Assembly: GCF_050113635.1 (NCBI RefSeq)
Contig: NZ_JBNJLT010000001.1
Coordinates: 62,001-126,000, forward strand
DNA from: Marinimicrobium sp050113635
GTDB lineage: Bacteria; Pseudomonadota; Gammaproteobacteria; Pseudomonadales; Cellvibrionaceae
DNA: 64,000 nucleotides
Direction: 5' to 3'
The notes beneath the pieces were generated by a model, which was not told the origin of the DNA, searched no databases, and saw only the letters and a list, made by a program, of their open reading frames with translations. Both the position numbers and the translations under genes were made by a program. Positions 63,542 through 64,000 of this stretch are shown here, in pieces. Within the stretch, counting starts at the first letter, position 1. Each line of letters opens with the position of its first letter.

Positions 63542-63587
63542 TTGCTAAACAATAACTGGAGTAATGCCACTAATGAGGACCTAATTG

Positions 63588-64000
63588 ATGAAACCGCTAA
63601 TCTTGGCCGCGTCGCTATGCGCCGTCGCGTCCGCGCACGCGGCCGACTGGAACTCCCACCCTATTCCGGTCGATCCGGGCGCAGGAAAAATTTGGCAACT
63701 CCAACCGTTTCTTATCAATTTAACTATACCTCTTATTACGAGAACTATTCCAACGAGTTTACCTCTAGCTGGACAGAAGGGTTTATCAACCCGTGGGCCG
63801 GCCCTGGCTTAACCGAGTGGACTACCGGGCACGCTTACGTCACCGGTGGAAAGCTTGGTATCGCCGCCTCCCGCAAAGAGGGGACGCATAAAGTCGAGCC
63901 GGTTCCATTACCTCCATCGGTACTTTTACTTACCCCCTGTATATCGAGGCTCGTGCCAAAATAAGCAAGCTGGTGCTAGCTTCCGACGTGTGGCGGCTGA
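63588..64000 (+). pseudogene. GH16 beta-agarase/porphyranase-like gene, 5' part, two apparent frameshifts
   Basis: The protein starts MKPLILAASLCAVASAHA (signal peptide, cleavage after AHA), then DWNSHPIPVDPGAGKIWQLQ. The family sequence continues in a second frame (SYQFNYTSYYENYSNEF, FINPWAGPGLTEW, GKLGIAASRKEGTHKV) and then in a third (GSITSIGTFTYPLYIEARAK, LASDVWRL). One-base deletions near 63700-63712 and 63893-63901 would explain both jumps. The wording matches GH16 agarases (WTESFINPW and TFTYPLYMEAR-type blocks). The catalytic ExDxxE motif lies beyond the right edge. GAGGACC precedes the ATG. Confidence 0.75.

Noticed and set aside
1..64000. CRISPR arrays, rRNA genes, prophage genes or complete insertion sequences
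   Set aside because: No regularly spaced repeats with unique spacers, no rRNA-like sequence, and no integrase, transposase or phage structural gene were seen anywhere in the window.

Overview
The window reads as the chromosome of a Gram-negative gammaproteobacterium that degrades marine polysaccharides. The housekeeping proteins are of gammaproteobacterial type. Several cell-envelope enzymes point to a plant- or algal-cell-wall degrader: a GH10 xylanase with a GlyGly-CTERM-like tail, a GH50 beta-agarase, a GH29 enzyme and a GH16 agarase-like protein. Together with a Caulobacter-type TonB receptor this suggests a Cellvibrionales relative (Marinimicrobium / Saccharophagus / Simiduia type); the genus is inference only.

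Layout. 1-7.0 kb: glucose catabolism, all on the minus strand (pgi, then edd, zwf, pgl, eda and gap). This is a complete route from glucose-6-phosphate through the Entner-Doudoroff pathway into the triose pool. 7.3-11.1 kb: a GH84-type N-acetylglucosaminidase, an aldo/keto reductase and the secreted xylanase. 11.4-25 kb: mostly housekeeping genes (bioA, trpS, a tRNA-queuosine mannosyltransferase-like protein, a double cNMP-domain/rhodanese protein, apeB, uppP, tsaB, a histone H1-like protein, adk, an Lrp/AsnC regulator, a shikimate kinase homologue, a chemoreceptor). 25-29 kb: nhaP2 and an RNase II family gene, divergent. 29-32.7 kb: a large TonB-dependent receptor with a LacI-type operator upstream. 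32.7-48.7 kb: tRNA-Ala(GGC), gltX, a lipoprotein methyltransferase, moaE/moaD/moaC downstream of acnA, a YfcG-like GST, a DUF481 porin-like protein, dusA, tal, a TerB-like gene, a GPH sugar symporter and gcvP.

The character changes 13 bp after the gcvP stop codon. Three tandem 18-bp repeats begin 9 bases inside a TGT terminus and closely resemble a Tn7 transposon end. To the right lie AT-richer DNA, an orphan XRE/HigA-like antitoxin, a frameshifted YdeP/FdhF-type molybdopterin oxidoreductase, and then an agar-utilisation cluster running to the end of the window. In that cluster GH50 and GH29-GH16 (plus strand) flank a minus-strand three-gene unit: a PVC-type beta-propeller/HEAT/cytochrome c dehydrogenase, a free-standing ExoP-type galactose-binding-like protein, and a lipoprotein with seven FG-GAP/VCBS repeats, an ASPIC/UnbV domain and two BIG2 domains. 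I infer an envelope module that oxidises an algal sugar or oligosaccharide and passes electrons to the respiratory chain alongside agar hydrolysis. It is the best candidate here for an undescribed system.

Four apparent single-base indels break genes in the last 13 kb (near 51.26, 58.42, 63.71 and 63.90 kb), while I saw none in the first 50 kb. Either the cluster is decaying or this part of the sequence has lower accuracy; raw reads would decide.
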